A program made the position numbers and the translations under genes. Of a stretch of 7,150 bases of DNA, positions 6,576 through 7,150 are shown piece after piece. Under the pieces are notes generated by a model. It saw only the letters and a program-made list of their open reading frames with translations, made no database searches and had not been told where the DNA came from. This stretch comes from Bacteroidetes bacterium UBA6491 (GTDB lineage: Bacteria > Bacteroidota > Bacteroidia > NS11-12g > UBA9320): assembly GCA_002436505.1 (NCBI GenBank), contig DJML01000020.1, positions 1 through 7,150 on the forward strand, in the 5' to 3' direction. Each line of letters begins with the position of its first letter. Within the stretch, counting starts at the first letter, position 1.

Positions 6576-6785
6576 TTATGAGACCGGTTTCGTCTGCACT
6601 GATGCAGGTGAAATTAAATGAAGGGTAGGATGTGAAATGTAGTTTAACATCCTATACCTTTCAATGGTCGTTACCCTTGCCTTTCCATTTCTTTCATATG
6701 TATCAAATTTTACCAGGTTAAGCACGACCCGGAAATTGTTGAATTGATTTATTTGATCAATGTGTTTATTATATAGATGGTCATT
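6576..6785 (-). pseudogene. 69-codon protein-like frame without a start codon (minus strand)
   Basis: Reading the minus strand from 6785 to the TAA at 6576-6578 gives 69 codons that look like real protein: NDHLYNKHIDQINQF, then FRVVLNLVKFD, a turn YERNGKAR, then VTTIERYRMLNYISHP and a tail ending QTKPVS. Alternating hydrophobic and polar residues suggest a beta hairpin. No ATG, GTG or TTG lies near its upstream end, where TGA (6788-6786) precedes it. In the neighbouring frame, ATG at 6840 gives 19 codons (MIRKFFYKK ... TKSMK) that run to this point, and removing one base there (ATG AAA T GAC CAT) joins the two into about 86 codons. The likeliest reading is a small gene broken by one inserted base, or a sequencing error. 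I do not recognise the family. Confidence 0.45.
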
Positions 6786-6861
6786 TCATTGATTTGGTTG
6801 CCAACAAGTTAACTTTTTTATAAAAGAATTTCCTGATCATTTTTAACCGGGATTACCATAT

Positions 6862-6892
6862 AAAAAGGTCGCCCAATGAGAGCGACCTTTTT
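6862..6892. terminator. Strong bidirectional intrinsic terminator
   Basis: AAAAAGGTCGC (6862-6872) pairs perfectly with GCGACCTTTTT (6882-6892) across a 9-base loop (CCAATGAGA), an 11-bp stem with GC-rich inner part. On the plus strand it is followed by more T (to 6894); on the minus strand the stem itself ends in TTTTTATA. It lies 25 bases beyond the stop of the minus-strand gene at 6917, so its main job is probably to end that transcript. Confidence 0.9.
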
Positions 6893-6916
6893 TTGGATTT
6901 AACTATATGAATCAGA

Positions 6917-7150
6917 TTATCTGAACAATGTGACTATGCCCTCAATTGGACCGAGTCCATCGTTGTATTCTCTGCCACGCAGTTTGTAATTTATAATGTA
7001 GAAATACGTACCGGAAGGACAATCCTGACCTTCGTTCATGAGCGTACCATCCCAAGGAGTTTGTGGGTCGGTGCTTTCAAACACGCGTTCTCCCCATCGG
7101 TTGTAGATCTTGATCTCGTATTCTTCGTGACTTTCAATATCCACAATGAG
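6917..7150 (-). CDS. 3' end of large exported protein with T9SS type B (CHU_C) sorting domain, partial
   Basis: The frame is open from the right edge to TAA at 6919-6917, so only the last 77 codons are seen and the true start lies outside. The visible part is almost entirely a gliding-motility-associated C-terminal domain: YEIKIYNRWGERVFES, then PWDGT, then CPSGTYFYIINY, and a GIVTLFR end. In known Bacteroidota systems this type B domain sends large adhesins and gliding or surface proteins through the type IX secretion machine, often leaving them on the cell surface. The function of the missing body cannot be inferred. Transcription converges with the plus-strand genes and is closed by the hairpin at 6862-6892. 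Codons just inside the edge read L-I-V-D, continuing the domain, so the GTG at 7144 is not a start. Confidence 0.9.
   Translation of the reverse strand, partial: LIVDIESHEEYEIKIYNRWGERVFESTDPQTPWDGTLMNEGQDCPSGTYFYIINYKLRGREYNDGLGPIEGIVTLFR

Larger units (their letters stand above)
6111..6916. other. 806-bp region without an intact gene, with decayed coding fragments
   Basis: No intact gene is found between the Fn3 lipoprotein gene and the right-edge gene. The region holds a broken plus-strand signal-peptide fragment (6203-6345), a start-less minus-strand frame (6576-6785, perhaps extending to 6840) and a terminator (6862-6892). The rest (6346-6575) is AT-rich with stops in all frames and only short open stretches. 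It reads as a decaying accessory segment. Confidence 0.6.

Noticed and set aside
1..7150. CRISPR array, tRNA, rRNA, toxin-antitoxin or defence genes
   Set aside because: No regularly spaced direct repeats, no cloverleaf-like sequence and no defence-type motifs were seen.

Overview
The window looks like chromosomal DNA from a member of the Bacteroidota (Bacteroidetes). Three kinds of sequence support this. There are two type IX secretion (T9SS) sorting domains: one of type A ending the gene at 2743-4569, and one of type B (gliding-motility-associated C-terminal, CHU_C type) in the partial gene at the right edge. There are two lipoproteins with charged residues right after the lipobox cysteine, and the start regions are AT-rich with TTAACAT-type leaders and no clear Shine-Dalgarno sites. 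No tRNA, rRNA, CRISPR array or replication origin was seen.

Layout. 1-381 is mostly uninterpretable and holds only a doubtful 94-codon frame. 382-963 encodes a DedA/VTT-family inner-membrane protein. 1034-1513 holds a truncated IS3-family (IS407-like) transposase fragment with its probable right end. 1508-1826 is non-coding and carries two dyad symmetries. 1827-6110 is a same-strand run of four exported-protein genes: a 145-aa secreted orphan, a 147-aa lipoprotein with a lipocalin-like body, a 608-aa protein read as a seven-blade FG-GAP propeller with an Ig-like domain and a type A sorting tail, and a 475-aa lipoprotein with three fibronectin type III domains and an unrecognised aromatic-rich C-terminal domain. 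The first three are separated by only 26 and 8 bases and are probably co-transcribed; the fourth follows a 113-base gap.

6111-6916 has no intact gene. It contains a broken signal-peptide/propeptide fragment resembling the N terminus of C10-type peptidases (plus strand), a 69-codon protein-like frame without a start codon (minus strand), and a strong bidirectional terminator. 6917-7150 is the 3' end of a large minus-strand gene with a type B sorting domain.

Interpretation. The central genes look like a small cell-surface or secreted module, probably for adhesion or binding, since no catalytic motif was seen in any of them. Both flanks show decay: an IS remnant on the left, broken coding fragments on the right. 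This suggests an accessory, rearranging locus. The most notable unknowns are the C-terminal domain of the 475-aa lipoprotein, the 145-aa secreted protein, and the hidden minus-strand frame. I did not find convincing evidence of a wholly new defence or mobile system.
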